Shown here in pieces: positions 30,961 to 43,100 of a stretch of 64,000 nucleotides of DNA. The stretch lies in the NCBI RefSeq assembly GCF_050003625.1, contig NC_134397.1, forward strand, positions 152,106,691 through 152,170,690, read 5' to 3'. This DNA is from Haematobia irritans. Its lineage: Eukaryota > Arthropoda > Insecta > Diptera > Muscidae. Position 1 is the first letter of the stretch. Every line of letters begins with the position of its first letter. A program made the translations under genes and the position numbers. The notes beneath the pieces were generated by a model that worked only from the letters and a program-made list of their open reading frames with translations, made no database searches and had not been told where the DNA came from.

Positions 30961-33317
30961 ATTTTTATACCCTCCACCATAGGATGGGGGTATATTAACT
31001 TTGTCATTCCGTTTGTAACACATCGAAATATTGCTCTAAGACCCCATAAAGTATATATATTCTGGGTCGTGGTGAAATTCTGAGTCGATCTAAGCATGTC
31101 CGTCCGTCCGTCCGTCTGTCCGTCTGTCCGTCCGTCCGTCTGTCCGTCTGTCCGGCTGTCCGTCCGTCTGTGGAAATCACGCTAACTTCCGAACGAAACA
31201 AGCTATCGACTTGAAACTTGGCACAAGTAGTTGTTATTGATGTAGGTCGGATGGTATTGAAAATGGGCCATATCGGACCACGTTTACGTATAGCCCCCAT
31301 ATAAACCGATCCCCAAATTTGGCTTGGGGAGCCTCCCGGAGCAGCAAAATTCATCCGATCCGGTTGAAATTTGGTACGTAGTCTTAGTATACGGTCTCTA
31401 ACAACCATGCAAAAATTGGTCCATATCGGTCCATAATTATATATAGCCCCCATATAAACCGATCCCCAGATTTGACCTCCGGAGCCTCTTGGAGGGGCAA
31501 AATTCATCCGATCCGATTGAAATTTTGTACCTGATGTTACCATATGGTCTCTAACAACCATGCAAAAATTGGTCCATATCGGTCCATAATTATATATAGC
31601 CCCCATATAAACCGATCCCCAGATTTGACCTCCGGAGACTTTTGGAGGTGCAAAATTCATCCGATCCGGTTGAAATTTGGTACCTGATGTTAGTATACGG
31701 CCTCTAACAACCATGCAAAAATTGGTCTATATCGATCCATAATTATATATAGCTCCCATATAAACCGATCCCCAGATTTGACCACCGGAGCCTCTTGGAG
31801 GAGCAAAATTTATCCGATCCGGTTGAAATTTAGTACGTGGTCTTAGTATACGGTTTTTAACAACCATTGGTCCATATCGATCCATAATTACATATAGCCC
31901 CCATATAAACCGATCCCCAGATTTGACCTCCGGAGCCTCTTGGAGGGGCAAAATTCATCCGATCCGGTTGAAATTTGGTACCTGATGTTAGTTTACGGCC
32001 TCTAATAACCATGCAAAAATTGGTCCATATCGGTCCATAATTATATATAGCCCATATCGGTCCATAATTATATATAGCCCCCATATAAACCGATCCCCAG
32101 ATTTGACCTCCGGAGCCTCTTGGAAGAGCAAAATTCATCCGATCCAGTTGAAATTTGGTACATGGTGTTAGTATGTGGTCTCTAACAACCATGCAAAAAT
32201 TGGTCCATATCGGTCCATAATTATATATAGTTCCCATATAAACCGTCCCCAGATTTGACGTCCGGAACCTCTTGGAGGAGCAAAAGTCATCCGATACGGT
32301 TGAAATTTGGTACATTTTGTCAATATATGGCCTCTAACAGCCATGTAAAAAATGGTCCATATCGGTCTGTAGTTATATATAGCCGATGACTTATTACACA
32401 AAAATTGGTCCATATCGCCAAAAATAATCTACCAAAACTTTATTTCCATAGAAAATTTTGTCAAATTTTATGACTATAGAAAGTTTTGTCAAAATTTCAT
32501 TTCTATAGAAAGTTTTGTCAAAAGTTTATTTCTATACAAATGTTTGTCAAAATTTTATTTCCATAGAAAATTTTGTCAAAATTTTATTTCTATAGAAAAT
32601 TTTGTAATCTACCAAAACTTTATTTCCATAGAAAATTTTGTCAAATTTTATTACTATAGAAAGTTTTGTTAAAATTTCATTTCTATAGAAAGTTTTGTCA
32701 AAAGTTTATTTCTATAGAAATGTTTGTCAAAATTTTATTTCTATAGAAAATTTTGTAAAAAATTTATTTCTGTAGAAAATTTTGTCAACATTTTATTTCT
32801 ATACAAAATTTTGTCAAAATTTCATTTCTATACAAAATTTTATCAACATTTTATTTCTATAGAAATTTTTGTCAAAATTGTATTGCTATAGAAAATTTTG
32901 TCAACATTTTATTCCTACAGAAAATTTTGTCAAGTTTTTATTTCTATAGAAAATTTTGTCAAATTTTTATTTCTATAGAAAATTTTGTCAAAATTTTATT
33001 TCTATAGAAAATTTTGTCAAGGTTTCATTTCTATAGAAAATTTTGTCAAAATTTTATTTCTATAGAAAATTTTGTCAAACTAGACTATATACGTATTTAA
33101 TCGGCCTTTTTTTGTTTAATATATACCCCGTATGGGCTAACTTACAATTTAGAAGACAGTGCTAAAAAGTTTTACGATACCTTGCCATCGGCAAGTGTTA
33201 TCGCAACCCAAGTAATTCGATTGTGGATGACAGCCTTTAGTAGAAGTTCCTACGCAATCCATGGTGGAGGGTACATAAGATTCGGCCTGGCCGAACTTAC
33301 GGCCGTATATACTTGTT
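30961..33317 (+). mobile_element. HINE-B copy 6, full-length reference copy
   Basis: All parts are present. 5' palindrome TTTTTATACCCTCCACCATAGGATGGGGG; GTCY array 31098-31167; ACGCTAACTTCCGAACGAAA block; body with unit starts (TAGCCC/TAGCTC) at 31291, 31444, 31597, 31750, 31895, 32048, 32075 and 32228, mostly 153 bp apart; AT minisatellite 32420-33078; tail with CTTGCCATCGGCAAG stem; subterminal CCATGGTGGAGGGTA, which inverts the 5' end; hairpin TTCGGCCTGGCCGAA; end TATATACTTGTTTT. No protein is encoded that I can support; the 236-codon minus frame 31004-31714 follows the repeats. Confidence 0.92.
32420..33078. repeat. AT minisatellite of HINE-B copy 6, with 180-bp block duplication
   Basis: Units of about 29 bp around TTTTATTTCTATAGAAAATT. 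A block starting AATCTACCAAAACTTTATTT occurs at 32426 and again at 32606, so about 180 bp including the edge of the unique flank were duplicated. Confidence 0.9.
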
Positions 33318-33319
33318 TT

Positions 33320-33612
33320 TTTTTAATTTTACCTTTCGCCTGGGCGGAGAATCGAACCGAGGCCCATACAGTTTGTAAGCCAACACACTATCCACTGGGC
33401 TACGTAGTAGTTATAGTCACCAGTAGACAATTATCGTTACAAGTTACATTTATATAGCATACTTTGCAGCGCCCACGAGCCCATGCAAACATAACATTAT
33501 TTAAAAGAAACATACATTTGTTGGCCACGTGGAGCAGTGGTTAGCATGCCTGCCTAGCATGCAAAGGGTCGTGGGTTCAATTCCTGCTCCGACCGAACCA
33601 ATTTTTTTTTTT
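33320..33612 (-). mobile_element. Bipolar tRNA-headed repeat, copy 2
   Basis: Inverted relative to copy 1. Head B on the minus strand, 33330-33406: A box TAGCCCAGTGG (33392-33402), B box GGTTCGATTC (33349-33358), ending GGCGAAAGGTAAAATT. Head A on the plus strand, 33521-33597: A box TGGAGCAGTGG (33530-33540), B box GGTTCAATTCC (33574-33584), followed by a T11-12 run. The spacer is homologous to copy 1 (TCGTGGGCGCTGCAAAG, GCTATATAAATGTAACTT read on minus). It abuts the 3' end of HINE-B. Confidence 0.8.
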
Positions 33613-34147
33613 GCAATTTAGACATTTATACTATATTAAATTTTTATAATGAAACTTCGAAATGTGGGTTATTAAAAATTTACAGTCCCCACATACATAA
33701 AATTCACCTCTCAAGGCGAAAACACATGCTGTTTTTTTTTTCAAATCTCTATGCTCTTGGTTCCGAATGTCTATTCTCTTTACTCCGAATACTCATTCTA
33801 ATATTCAAATTAAATAATATTTAGACTTAAGCATATAAAATTTTTGGCCTTATCATAAAGCAGTTTTCCGAAACAACATACAACCATTTCACAGAAATTG
33901 TAAACATATATATGTTTGCTCGAAATTTGTAAATTTATATATGTTTACATTCACACATATTATTTTTATGAAACATTCATACCCCAAACATAATATATTT
34001 TAACATATTAACATATGTGTCCCAAACATTTAGTGTTAGTTTAGGAACATTACATGTTGGCACTTAAATATATTGTGTTTAAAAATTGTGCCCGAAACAC
34101 ATTTTGTTTATATCGGAACATATGGAAAACATATTTTTCTAACAGTG
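33613..34147 (+). mobile_element. M5 MITE with preceding AT-rich spacer
   Basis: From about 33780 the sequence carries repeated AACATATATATGTTT-like motifs and ends GGAAAACATATTTTTCTAACAGTG at 34147, followed by TA. The end matches 52764 onward in inverted form (CACGGATAAAAAAATATG). The left terminus is not found. Confidence 0.5.
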
Positions 34148-34365
34148 TACTTTTACAACACATACTAGAGATATATTTTGACATTTGCCGTTTTTGAAAA
34201 CAATTACTAAAAAAACACGTTCTGTACGTACGTACAAAAATACATATCGTACATTTTAAACGTTTACTCACACTACGCTATATTTGAAATTACCTACACA
34301 GTGTAATTTCAAAGTTACACATTTCATTCAAGTAATATTTTATTCCAAATGTTTCCAAATGAAAA
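34148..34365. other. AT-rich spacer
   Basis: No feature recognised apart from short direct motifs (ACGTACGTAC near 34226). Confidence 0.4.
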
Positions 34366-34446
34366 ACCGCTCCGCTCCGGATTTTAGAAATGCCGCTCCC
34401 GCTCCGGCAAGAAAAGGGCTTGCTCCGCTCCGCTCCGGATCCCTGA
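34366..34446. repeat. GCTCC-rich block, copy 2
   Basis: CCGCTCCGCTCCGG blocks separated by short A/T runs, ending GCTCCGCTCCGGATCCCTG. Related to 26552-26695. The terminal GGATCCCTG could be a hAT-like end (inverted CAGGGATCC). Confidence 0.75.
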
Positions 34447-36227
34447 TCCATACACATATGTTCTGTATATCTGAGCAGATCTGTACAGAGTTCTGCAACA
34501 GTTATAGATTTTACATTTAAGTCGGCTAATGCGCTGAGGCAGAACACAATGCTAGTAAAAAACAAGTAAGGAAAGTCTAAAGTCGGGCGGGGCCGACTAT
34601 ATTATACCCTGCACCACTTTGCAGATCCAAATTTTCGATACCATATCAAATCCGTCAAATGTGTTGGGGGTTATATATAAAGGTTTGTCCCAAATACATA
34701 CATTTAAATATCACTCGATCTGGACAGAATTTGATAGACTTCTACAAAACCCATAGACTCAAAATTTAAGTCGGCTAATGCACTAGGGTGGAACACAATG
34801 TTAGTAAAAATAAATATGGGAAACATTTAAATCTGAAGCAATTTTAAGGAAACTTTAAGGAACAATTTAATTATTATATATCGCTCGATATATATGTATT
34901 AGAAGTTTAGTAAAATTAGAGTAATTTTTACAACTTTTCGACTAAGCAGTGGCGATTTTACAAGGAAAATGTTGGTATTTTGACCATTTTTGTCGAAATC
35001 AGAAAAATATATATATATGGGAACTATATCTAAATCTGAACCGATTTCAACCAAATTTGACACGCATAGTTAGAATGCTAATTCTACTCCCTGTGCACAA
35101 TTTCAACTAAATCGGAGTTAAAAATTGGCCTCTGTGGTCATATGAGTGTAAATCGGGCGAAAGCTATATATGGGAGCTGTATCTAAATCTGAACCGATTT
35201 CAACCGAATTTGGCACGTATAGCTACAATGCTAATTCTACTCCCTGTGCAAAATTTCAACTAAATCGGAGTTAAAAATTAGCCTCTGTGGTCATATGAGT
35301 GTAAATCGGGCGAAAGCTATATATGGGAGCTATATCTAAATCTGAACCGATGTCAACCAAATTTGGCACGCATAGCTACAATGCTAATTCTACTCCCTGT
35401 GCAAAATTTCAACTAAATCGGAATAAAAAATTGGCCTCTGTGGTCATATGAGTGTAAATCGGGCGAAAGCTATATATGGGAGCTATATCTAAATCTGAAC
35501 CGATTTCAACCAAATTTGGCACGTATAGCTACAATGCTAATTCTACTCTCTGTGCAAAATTTCAACTAAATCGGAGTTAAAAATTAGCCTCTGTGGTAAT
35601 ATGAGTGTAAATCGGGCGAAAGCTATATATGGGAGCTATATCTAAATCTGAACCGATTTCAACCAAATTTGGCATGCATAGCTACTATGCTAATTATACT
35701 CCCTGTGCAAAATTTCAACTAAATCGGAGCAAAAAATTGTCCTCTGTGGTCATTTGAGTGTAAATCGGGCGAAAGCTATATATGGGAGCTATATCTAAAT
35801 CTGAACCGATTTCAACTAAATTTGACACGCATAGCTACAATGCTAATTGTACTCCCTGTGCAAAATTTCAACAAAATCGGAGCAAAAAATTGGCCTCTGT
35901 GGGCAAATGAGTGTAAATCGGGCGAAAGCTATATATGGGAGCTATATCTAAATCTGAACCGATTTGGCTGATATTTCGCAAGTTTTTCGAGACTCATAAA
36001 ATATTCGGATGTACGGAATTTTAGGAAGATCGGTTGATATACACGCCAATAATGACCAGATCGGTGAAAAATATATATGGCAGCTATATCTAAATCTGAA
36101 CCGATTTTTTCCAAAATCAATAGGGATCGTCTTTGAGCCGAAACAGGACCCTATACCAAATTTTAGGACAATCGGACTAAAACTGCGAGCTGTACTTTGC
36201 ACACAAAAATACATCAACAGACAGACA

Positions 36228-36263
<36 letters not shown>

Positions 36264-36404
36264 GACATCGCTAAATCGACTCAGAATTTAATTCTAAGAC
36301 GATCGGTATACTAAACGATGGGTCTCAGACTTTTCCTTCTTGGCGTTACATACAAATGAACAAACTTATTATACCCTGTACCACAGTAGTGGTGAAGGGT
36401 ATAA
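34447..36404 (-). mobile_element. HINE-D copy 3, reverse, preceded by a HINE-D scrap
   Basis: 34447-34556 is a short HINE-D piece (TAAGTCGGCTAATGCGC). The main copy runs from its 3' end at 34557 (AACAAGTAAGGAAAGTC, hairpin GTCGGGCGGGGCCGAC, then TATACCCTGCACCAC) to its 5' palindrome at 36370-36404 (TATACCCTGTACCACAGTAGTGGTGAAGGGTATA). A GACA/GACG array is at 36219-36266. Body units are 153 bp. Confidence 0.88.
35159..35924. repeat. Tandem 153-bp units, indel-free
   Basis: The GAAAGCTATATATGGGAGCT landmark starts at 35159, 35312, 35465, 35618, 35771 and 35924: five successive spacings of exactly 153 bp. Units differ by substitutions only. Confidence 0.97.
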
Positions 36405-37599
36405 ATATAGGAAACATTTAAATATGAACCAATTTTGAGGCAACTTCGCAAAAGTGTATTTATGATTTTTCGGTCGATAGATGTGTAATAGAGTAATAGG
36501 AAAATTTGAGTCATTTTGATAAGTTTTCGACTTAGCAGTGGCGATTTGATAAGGAAAATGTAGGTATTTCGGCCAGTTTTGCCTAAATAGGAAAAACATA
36601 TATATGGAATCTATATCGAAATCTGAACCGATTGCAATCAAATTTCACGTGCATAGTTACTATATTGAATTTACTCCCTGTGCAAAATTTCACGTAAATC
36701 GGATTACAACTTTGACTTCTGTGGTCATATGACGGAAAATCGGGCGAAAGATATATATGGGAGCTATATCAAAATCTGAACCGATTTCAACCAAAATAAA
36801 CAGGCATATGCAGAACCTTAATTCAAAGTTTAATTCAAAGTGCAAAGTTTCATGTTCAATTCTACTCCCTCTGCAAAATTTTACGTAAATCAGAGTAGCA
36901 CTTTTGCGTCTGTGGGTATATTAGTCCAAATCGGGTGAATGATATATATGGGAGCTATATCTAAATCTGAACCGACTTCATCCAAATTTTGCACAATTAA
37001 CGATACTAAAAACGTACTCCTTGTGCAAAATTTCAAGCAACTCAGGGCAAAACTCTGGCTTTTGAGGCCATATAAATCCAAATCGGACGAAAGATATATA
37101 TGGGAGCTATATATAAATCGGAACCGATTTTAACCAAATTAAGCACACTTAACGATACTATTAAACGTACTTGTTGTGCAAAATTTGAAGCAAATCAACT
37201 AAATTTAACACAATTAACGATACTGTTAAACGTACTCGTTGTGCAAAATTTGAAGCAAATCAGGGCAAAACTCTCGCTTTTAGGGCCATATAAGTCCAAA
37301 TCGGACGAAAGATATATATGGGAGCTATATATAAATCTGAACCGATTTATCTGATATTTGGCAGTTTTTACGGGACTGACAAAACATTCAGATGTACAAA
37401 ATTTGAAGAACGTCGGTTCATAAATACGTGAATTATGATCAAATCGGTGATAACTATATATGGCAGCTATATCTAAATCTGAACCGATTTTTTCCAAAAT
37501 CAATAGCGATTGTCTTCTACCCGAAGAAAGATGTTATGTCAAATTTGAGGACGATCGGACTTAAACTGCGACCTGTACTTTGTGCACAAAATTACATAT

Positions 37600-37630
<31 letters not shown>

Positions 37631-37772
37631 GACATCGCTAAATCGACTCAGAATTTAATTCTAAGCCGATCGGTATACTAAAAGATGGGTCTATGACAAT
37701 TATTTCTTGGCGTTACATACAAATGCACAAACTTATTATACCCTGTACCACAGTAGTGGTGAAGGGTATAAA
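36405..37772 (-). mobile_element. HINE-D copy 4, reverse, 3' end missing
   Basis: Begins directly after the 5' end of copy 3 with internal sequence (ATAGGAAACATTTAAATATG) and ends with its own 5' palindrome TATACCCTGTACCACAGTAGTGGTGAAGGGTATA at 37738-37772. GACA/GACG array at 37600-37632. The two copies form a head-to-tail pair. Confidence 0.85.
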
Positions 37773-37854
37773 AAGGGTGTCCCTTGCCATTGAGCTTAAC
37801 ATAACATACCAGTATATTTATATTATCAGGTAAAGTGGATACAAAATACAGATT
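37773..37854. other. Short spacer with SINE scrap
   Basis: GTCCCTTGCCATTGAGCTTAACAT at about 37780-37803 matches the middle of the SINE (sense strand). Confidence 0.4.
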
Positions 37855-39148
37855 CTAGCAGCCTAAGAACTAAAACCGGGAGGTTGGTCTACATGGGGGC
37901 TATACCAAAACATGGACCAATACTCAAAATTTTCGGCACACCTCTTAATGTTCCTGAAATACGCCTAGAATTCAAATTTCAGACAAATTGGGTAAAAACT
38001 ACGAAATCTAAAATCGGGCGATCAGTCTGCACACCTATTTGTGGTCCTAAAATACATCTCGATTTCCAATTTTAGGCAAATCGAATAAAAACTACGGTTT
38101 CTAGAAGCTCAAGACCCCAAATCGGAGGATCGCTTTATATGGGAGATATATCAAAACTGGGGCCGATACACCCCATTTTCGATACACCTATTTGTGATCT
38201 TAAAATACCTCTAGATTTTCAATTTCAAGCAAATCGGATAGAAAATACAGTTTCTAGACGCCCAAGAAGTAAAATCGGGGGATCGGTCTCTATGGGGTCT
38301 ATACCAAAACATGAACCGATACTCCCCATTTTCGACACCCCTATATATGGTCATAAAATACCTCTAGATTTCAAATTTCATGCAAATCGCATGGTACAGT
38401 TTCTAGAAGCCCAAGAAATAAAATCTGGAGATCGGTCTATATGGGGGCTATACCAAAACATGGACCGATACTCACCATTTTGGGCACAACTCTTTTTGGT
38501 CCTCTAGATTTCAAATTTCATGCAAATCGGATAGTAAATAGCCCAAGCCCAAGAAATAAAATCTGGAGATCGGTCTCTATAGTGGCTATACCAAAACATG
38601 AACCGATACTCCCCATTTTCGACACACCTATTTATGGTCATAAAATACCGCTAGATTTCAAATTTCATGCAAATCGGATAGTAAATACAGTTTCTAGAAG
38701 CCCAAGAAATAAAATCTGGAGATAGGTCTATATGGGGGCTATACCAAAACATGGACCGATACTCACCATTTTCGGCACAACTCTTTATGGTCCTAAAATA
38801 CCTCTAGATTTCCAATTTCAGGCAAATTGGATAAAAACTACGGTTTCTATAAACTCAAGACCCCAAATCGGGAGGTCGGTTTAAATGGGGACTATACCAA
38901 AACCTGGACCATCTTCGAACTTGAACTGCCTGCAGACAAAAGTGTGCAAAATTTCAGCACGATTACGTCATTATTGAAGACTGTAGCGTGATTACAACAG
39001 ACGGACATGGTTATATCGTCTTAGAATTTCTCCCTGATCAAGAATATATATTCTTTATATAGTCGGAAATCGATATTACGATGTGTTACAAACGGAATGA
39101 CAAACTTATTATACCCCCGTCACCATTCTATGGTGGTGGGTATAAAAA
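37855..39148 (-). mobile_element. HINE-C copy 3, reverse
   Basis: Units (GGGGGCTATACCAAAACATGG, CTCTAGATTTCAAATTTCA) run to the conserved block near 38975-38995 and the 5' end at 39148 (ATACCCCCGTCACCATTCTATGGTGGTGGGTATA). The GTCY array is almost gone. Frames at 38139-38725 are repeat shadows. Confidence 0.8.
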
Positions 39149-40196
39149 CTACAGATTTCAGATTTCAAACCAAGGTTTTATTTCATCATTTTCTTACGCA
39201 CTTACCAGAGATGTTTATGATATAAACATCTCTTATAAAAAAAATAATCAGATATAGTCTTTATAGATAAAATCCTTAAATTTATCTTCGGGAAACATAT
39301 GGGTTGAACTGATTTGTTTGGGAGAATATGTTATTAAGCCACCCTGAAATTTGCCAAGGAAACTATATTATTTGATTATTCTTTTCCCGAAATCAGATAT
39401 ATAATTTTCCAGAACATAACATTGTTGCGACAAACATGTTACATGATGTCCGTGAAAAAGCAATATGGTTCTCTTGAAACATGTTTGGGGTGATCATATT
39501 CCTTCTCTGCGTCTGCTTTTTTCATCATTTAAACGATATGTTTATGATTTCTGTTTCTTGGTGTTTTATTCGATCTTTTTCTTTTTAATAAAAGTCAATA
39601 GTTCTTAAGCTTGAAAAACTATTGATATTTATGATTTCTCTAAAATTCAAACAAAACTTGTTCTTATAAATCTAGAATCTGATCTGGTATTCATAGGTAG
39701 AATCTTTAAATTTATCTTCGGGAAGTGTACTGGTTGAATTGATCTGCTTGGGACAATATCTGTCATCAAACCCCCTTAAATCCTACATATATTATAAAGA
39801 TAACCGCACCGACGAAGAGTTTTCAAAGGAAACTATTATATTTGATTTATGGTGGTGGGTACACACAAAAAAATTATTGTCTGATTCAATCACGAAATTA
39901 ATTGATCCAATTAATTTTTAATTGAAATGTCTTCAATCACAGAAATGATAGTATCAATTAAAAAATTAATTGAAGGTCAATTAAAAAGTTAATTGATCCA
40001 AATTAAAAATTAATTGATACTATTATTTTTGTGATTGATTTTTGTTTCAATTTAAAAAATTGTTGAATCAATTAAAGTTTTAATTGAATATTTTTTAAAA
40101 CTCAATTAAAATTTTAATTGGAAAAATTTTCGTGAAATTTTTTTGTGTGTATTTAAGATTCGGCCCGGCCTAACTTACAACTGTATATACTTGTTT
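39149..40196 (+). mobile_element. HINE-C copy 4, 3' part only
   Basis: Starts inside the 3' third of HINE-C (CAGATTTCAAACCAAGG) directly after the 5' end of copy 3. It ends TTCGGCCCGGCCTAACTTAC..TATATACTTGTTTT. Sequence rich in AACATGTT near 39410-39500 interrupts it, and an M2 MITE splits the terminal GGTGGTGGGTATTTAAG motif. Confidence 0.75.
39862..40149. mobile_element. M2 MITE, complete, with TA TSD
   Basis: 288 bp with perfect 14-bp TIRs (CACACAAAAAAATT / AATTTTTTTGTGTG). TA at 39860-39861 and 40150-40151. Removing the insert and one TA restores GGTGGTGGGTATTTAAG of HINE-C exactly. The interior is a long imperfect palindrome of AATTAATTG and TCAATTAAAA motifs. Confidence 0.95.
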
Positions 40197-41073
40197 TACT
40201 CCTATTATTTAAATGATTACCAGAAGTAAAATATGGAAATGTTAATTCAGTTTCAAGCAATTTTCATGCTCAGAGAGCCTTCCATACACTGAAAAAGTGA
40301 AATCGGTCTATATGGAGGCCACACCAAATGCGCCGATATAAACTAAATCCGATACACTACGATACTAAAAACTACGGTTTATAGAAACCCAAGGAGTTAT
40401 ATTGGGAGATCGGTTTTATGGGGGCTATGTCAAAAACGTGGACGAATACACAAAATATTCAGCACATCTATTGTATTTATAGAATCTATACCTCAAATCG
40501 GAGGACCGGTTTATAAGGGGGCCATATCAAAAACTGTACGGATACACAATATATTCGGCACATATATTTATGGTCTTAAAAAAAAACCTCTAGATTTCAA
40601 ATTTCAGGCAAATTGGATAAAAACTACGGATTATAGAAGCCGAAGAATAAAATCGGCAGATCGCTCTATATGGGAGCTATACCAAAACATGGAACGATAC
40701 TCACCATTTTTGGCACACCTCTTTATGGTCCCAAAATACCTCTAGATTTCCAATTTCAGGCGAACTGGATAAAAACTATGGTCCCAAAATACCTCTAGAT
40801 TTCTCATTTCAGGCAAATTGGATAAAAAATAAAATTTCTAGAAGCTTAAGAAATAAAATGGGGAGATCGGTCAATATGGGGAATATATCAAAACATGGAC
40901 CGATACTCACAATTTTCGGCACACCTCTTTATGGTCATAAAAACCTCCAGATTTTCACTGTCAGGCAAATTGGATAAGCACAACGGTTTCTACAAGGCCA
41001 ACACCCCAAATCGGGAGGTCGGTTTATATGGGGACTATATCAAAACCTGGACCGGTATAGCCCATCTTCGAAC

Positions 41074-41710
41074 TTTTTTTTTTTTTTTTTATTTTTTTTA
41101 TTTCAAATTAAAATATATTTACAATTCATATAATTGCCTCAGCGCCTCCAAGGCATTTTTGAGGCTATCTAGCAACGTATTTCAAGAAAAACATACATCT
41201 CACAGACAAGTTATGATTTTATGAATTTGTTATGATTTATGAAATATGAATTAAAAAACAAAACAAAAAATTATATAAGTCATATTAGAAGCATTTCAAT
41301 GTTTTGTAATCTTTAATTTGGCGCTTAAAACTTGCAATGCATGTGGACATTTTAGTAAAAGCAGAAAGATTATTGTATTCCAGACAACCCATGAATTCAA
41401 TGCGTTGCTTAGTCAATTCTAATCTGCATCTAGGCAGTCTGAGATTGGATCTATTTCTTGTATTAATGGTATAATTATTATTCAGGAACTGCGTTGTATG
41501 AAACCCAATGTTGTTCAAAACCTTATATACGTATATAAGTACTTGTTTCTTATATAAACCAAATACTGGGAGGACACTTTTTGCGACGTCCCTATACAAC
41601 AAAAATGTAGGGTAGCGTTCAGGCAGGTTATAAACTATTTTAAGTGCTCTGTTTTGTAATATTTGTAGGGATTTCAAGTCAGAATTTTTTTTATATCCAT
41701 AAATGATGGA
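41074..41710 (-). mobile_element. 5'-truncated non-LTR retrotransposon
   Basis: Inserted between CATCTTCGAACTT and TTGACCTGCCTGCAGAC of HINE-C, which are contiguous in the copy at 53179-55219 (CTTCGAACTTGACCTACC). The T-run at 41074-41090 is the poly(A) tail on the minus strand. At most a 2-bp TSD (TT) is visible. Confidence 0.85.
41285..41710 (-). pseudogene. Non-LTR reverse transcriptase, C-terminal end
   Basis: The open frame ends at 41285. It carries the region after the RT domain common to jockey/CR1-type elements: LKSLQILQNRALKIVYNLP, then the LYKKQVLIYVYKVL stretch, then RCRLELTKQRIEFMG. The catalytic RT motifs are not included because the copy is 5'-truncated; the Met at 41746 lies in HINE-C and is not a real start. 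Within the fragment the frame is uninterrupted, so the insertion is not very old. Confidence 0.8.
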
Positions 41711-41957
41711 TTGACCTGCCTGCAGACAAAGGACGAGTTTGTGCAAAATTTCAACACGATAGCTTCATTATTGAAGATTGTAGCGTAATTACAACAGACA
41801 GCCAGACAGACCGACATGGTTATATCGTCTTAGAATTTCTCCCAGATCAAGAATATATATACTTTATATAGTCGGAAATCGATATTTCGATGTGTTACAG
41901 ACGTAATGAAAAACTTATTATACCCCCATAAATATTCTATGGTGGTGGGTAAAATAA

Positions 41958-43000
41958 AACATTACAGAGAAATACGTCTTCTATGGTATGCTAAGCAAAA
42001 TTCGCATTCGTATTTGAAGGACATGAAATCTTTTGCCGGGTAAACGGAAATCGGAAATCGTGAACGGACGGTAACAAAATGAAACGGAAACGTTCGGTTT
42101 GAGTCACTGTAGCGGATTTTTGATTTTTTTATAAATTTGTAATCATTACGATCTAGTATTGATAACGCAGATACAGATCTCGTCTATCAATTTTTCATTC
42201 CTTTTTTTGCGTAATATTTATAAAGCTTAAAGTACAAACAAATGCCAGTTTAAAACTCAAAATTATAAGAGATAGTTCAAAGTACAATATGTTTTATTAA
42301 TATTATGTTACATTTGAAGTGTTTTTATTTTAAATCTAAAGATTAAATATATCTTTTAATTTAAAGACGATTTTTTTTCTTCTTAAAAATTTCCTTAGTT
42401 CATAGACATACAACTTAACGAAGGAACACACATTTCTAAGATTCTTGCACTACAGTTAATGAAAAAATTAATCTTTCTTTTGATTAAAACTTTATTATTT
42501 TAAAGTAATTTGTATTTAATATTGCAAATCATTGCCTTGGGGGCTTTTACATGGTAATATGTAGCTTATTATTGGTTCGGAGACAACAAATTCAAACAAT
42601 CAGAAATATAGTCGAAATATTCTCTCTATAGCAGCGTGGACCAAACTGCCTTTCAACTATTTTATAACACATTGCCGCTGTACTGTATAATGGAACAATT
42701 AAAAGGACATGAACTCTTTTGAAAAAAATAAAATGGGAACCAAGACAACAACCACGCACATAAATGGTTGTCTAGTTGTTCTATACATTTGATTACTTTA
42801 GAAGAATATAAACAGCTCCTATTATGGACATCAACATAAACACAAAAACGACAATAATTTTGTGCGTCACGCTTTATTGTGAAAGTAAAACATTCTTTAA
42901 ATTAATCATTAGTACAAAGAAATTTTTCTTGTGGTTATAAATAACATTTAAGGGTGTAAATAACCTTCACAACACAGTCCTTTATTCAACAATTTAGTAA
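41958..43000. other. M1 scrap then non-repetitive DNA
   Basis: 41958-42040 matches the right part of M1 (GAAATACGTCTTCTATGG, GCAAAATTCGCATTCGTATT). From 42041 to 43000 I see no repeat family, gene or RNA. Confidence 0.5.
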
Positions 43001-43002
43001 AA

Positions 43003-43100
43003 AACGTGTATATACAGCCAAAATTTCTGATAAGACGAATCTTATGTACCCTCCACCATGGATTGCGTACAAATTTCTACTAAAGATTGTCATCTACAAT
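43003..43100 (-). mobile_element. Solo HINE-B 3' end
   Basis: GTATATACAGCC, then TTATGTACCCTCCACCATGG and GATTGCGTACAAATTTCTAC match the HINE-B terminus read in reverse. The GC hairpin is degraded. Confidence 0.6.

Larger units (their letters stand above)
40200..41953 (-). mobile_element. HINE-C copy 5, reverse, split by a LINE
   Basis: HINE-C units on the minus strand up to 41073, then after the LINE the block GCCTGCAGACAAAGGACGAG and the 5' end TATACCCCCATAAATATTCTATGGTGG at about 41953. The 3' hairpin is missing. Confidence 0.75.

Noticed and set aside
31004..31714. 236-codon open frame as a gene
   Set aside because: It follows 153-bp HINE units; other copies and the opposite strand give similar open frames. 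Kept only as a finding to test.
41074..41100. T-run as a transcription terminator
   Set aside because: It is the poly(A) tail of a LINE on the opposite strand.
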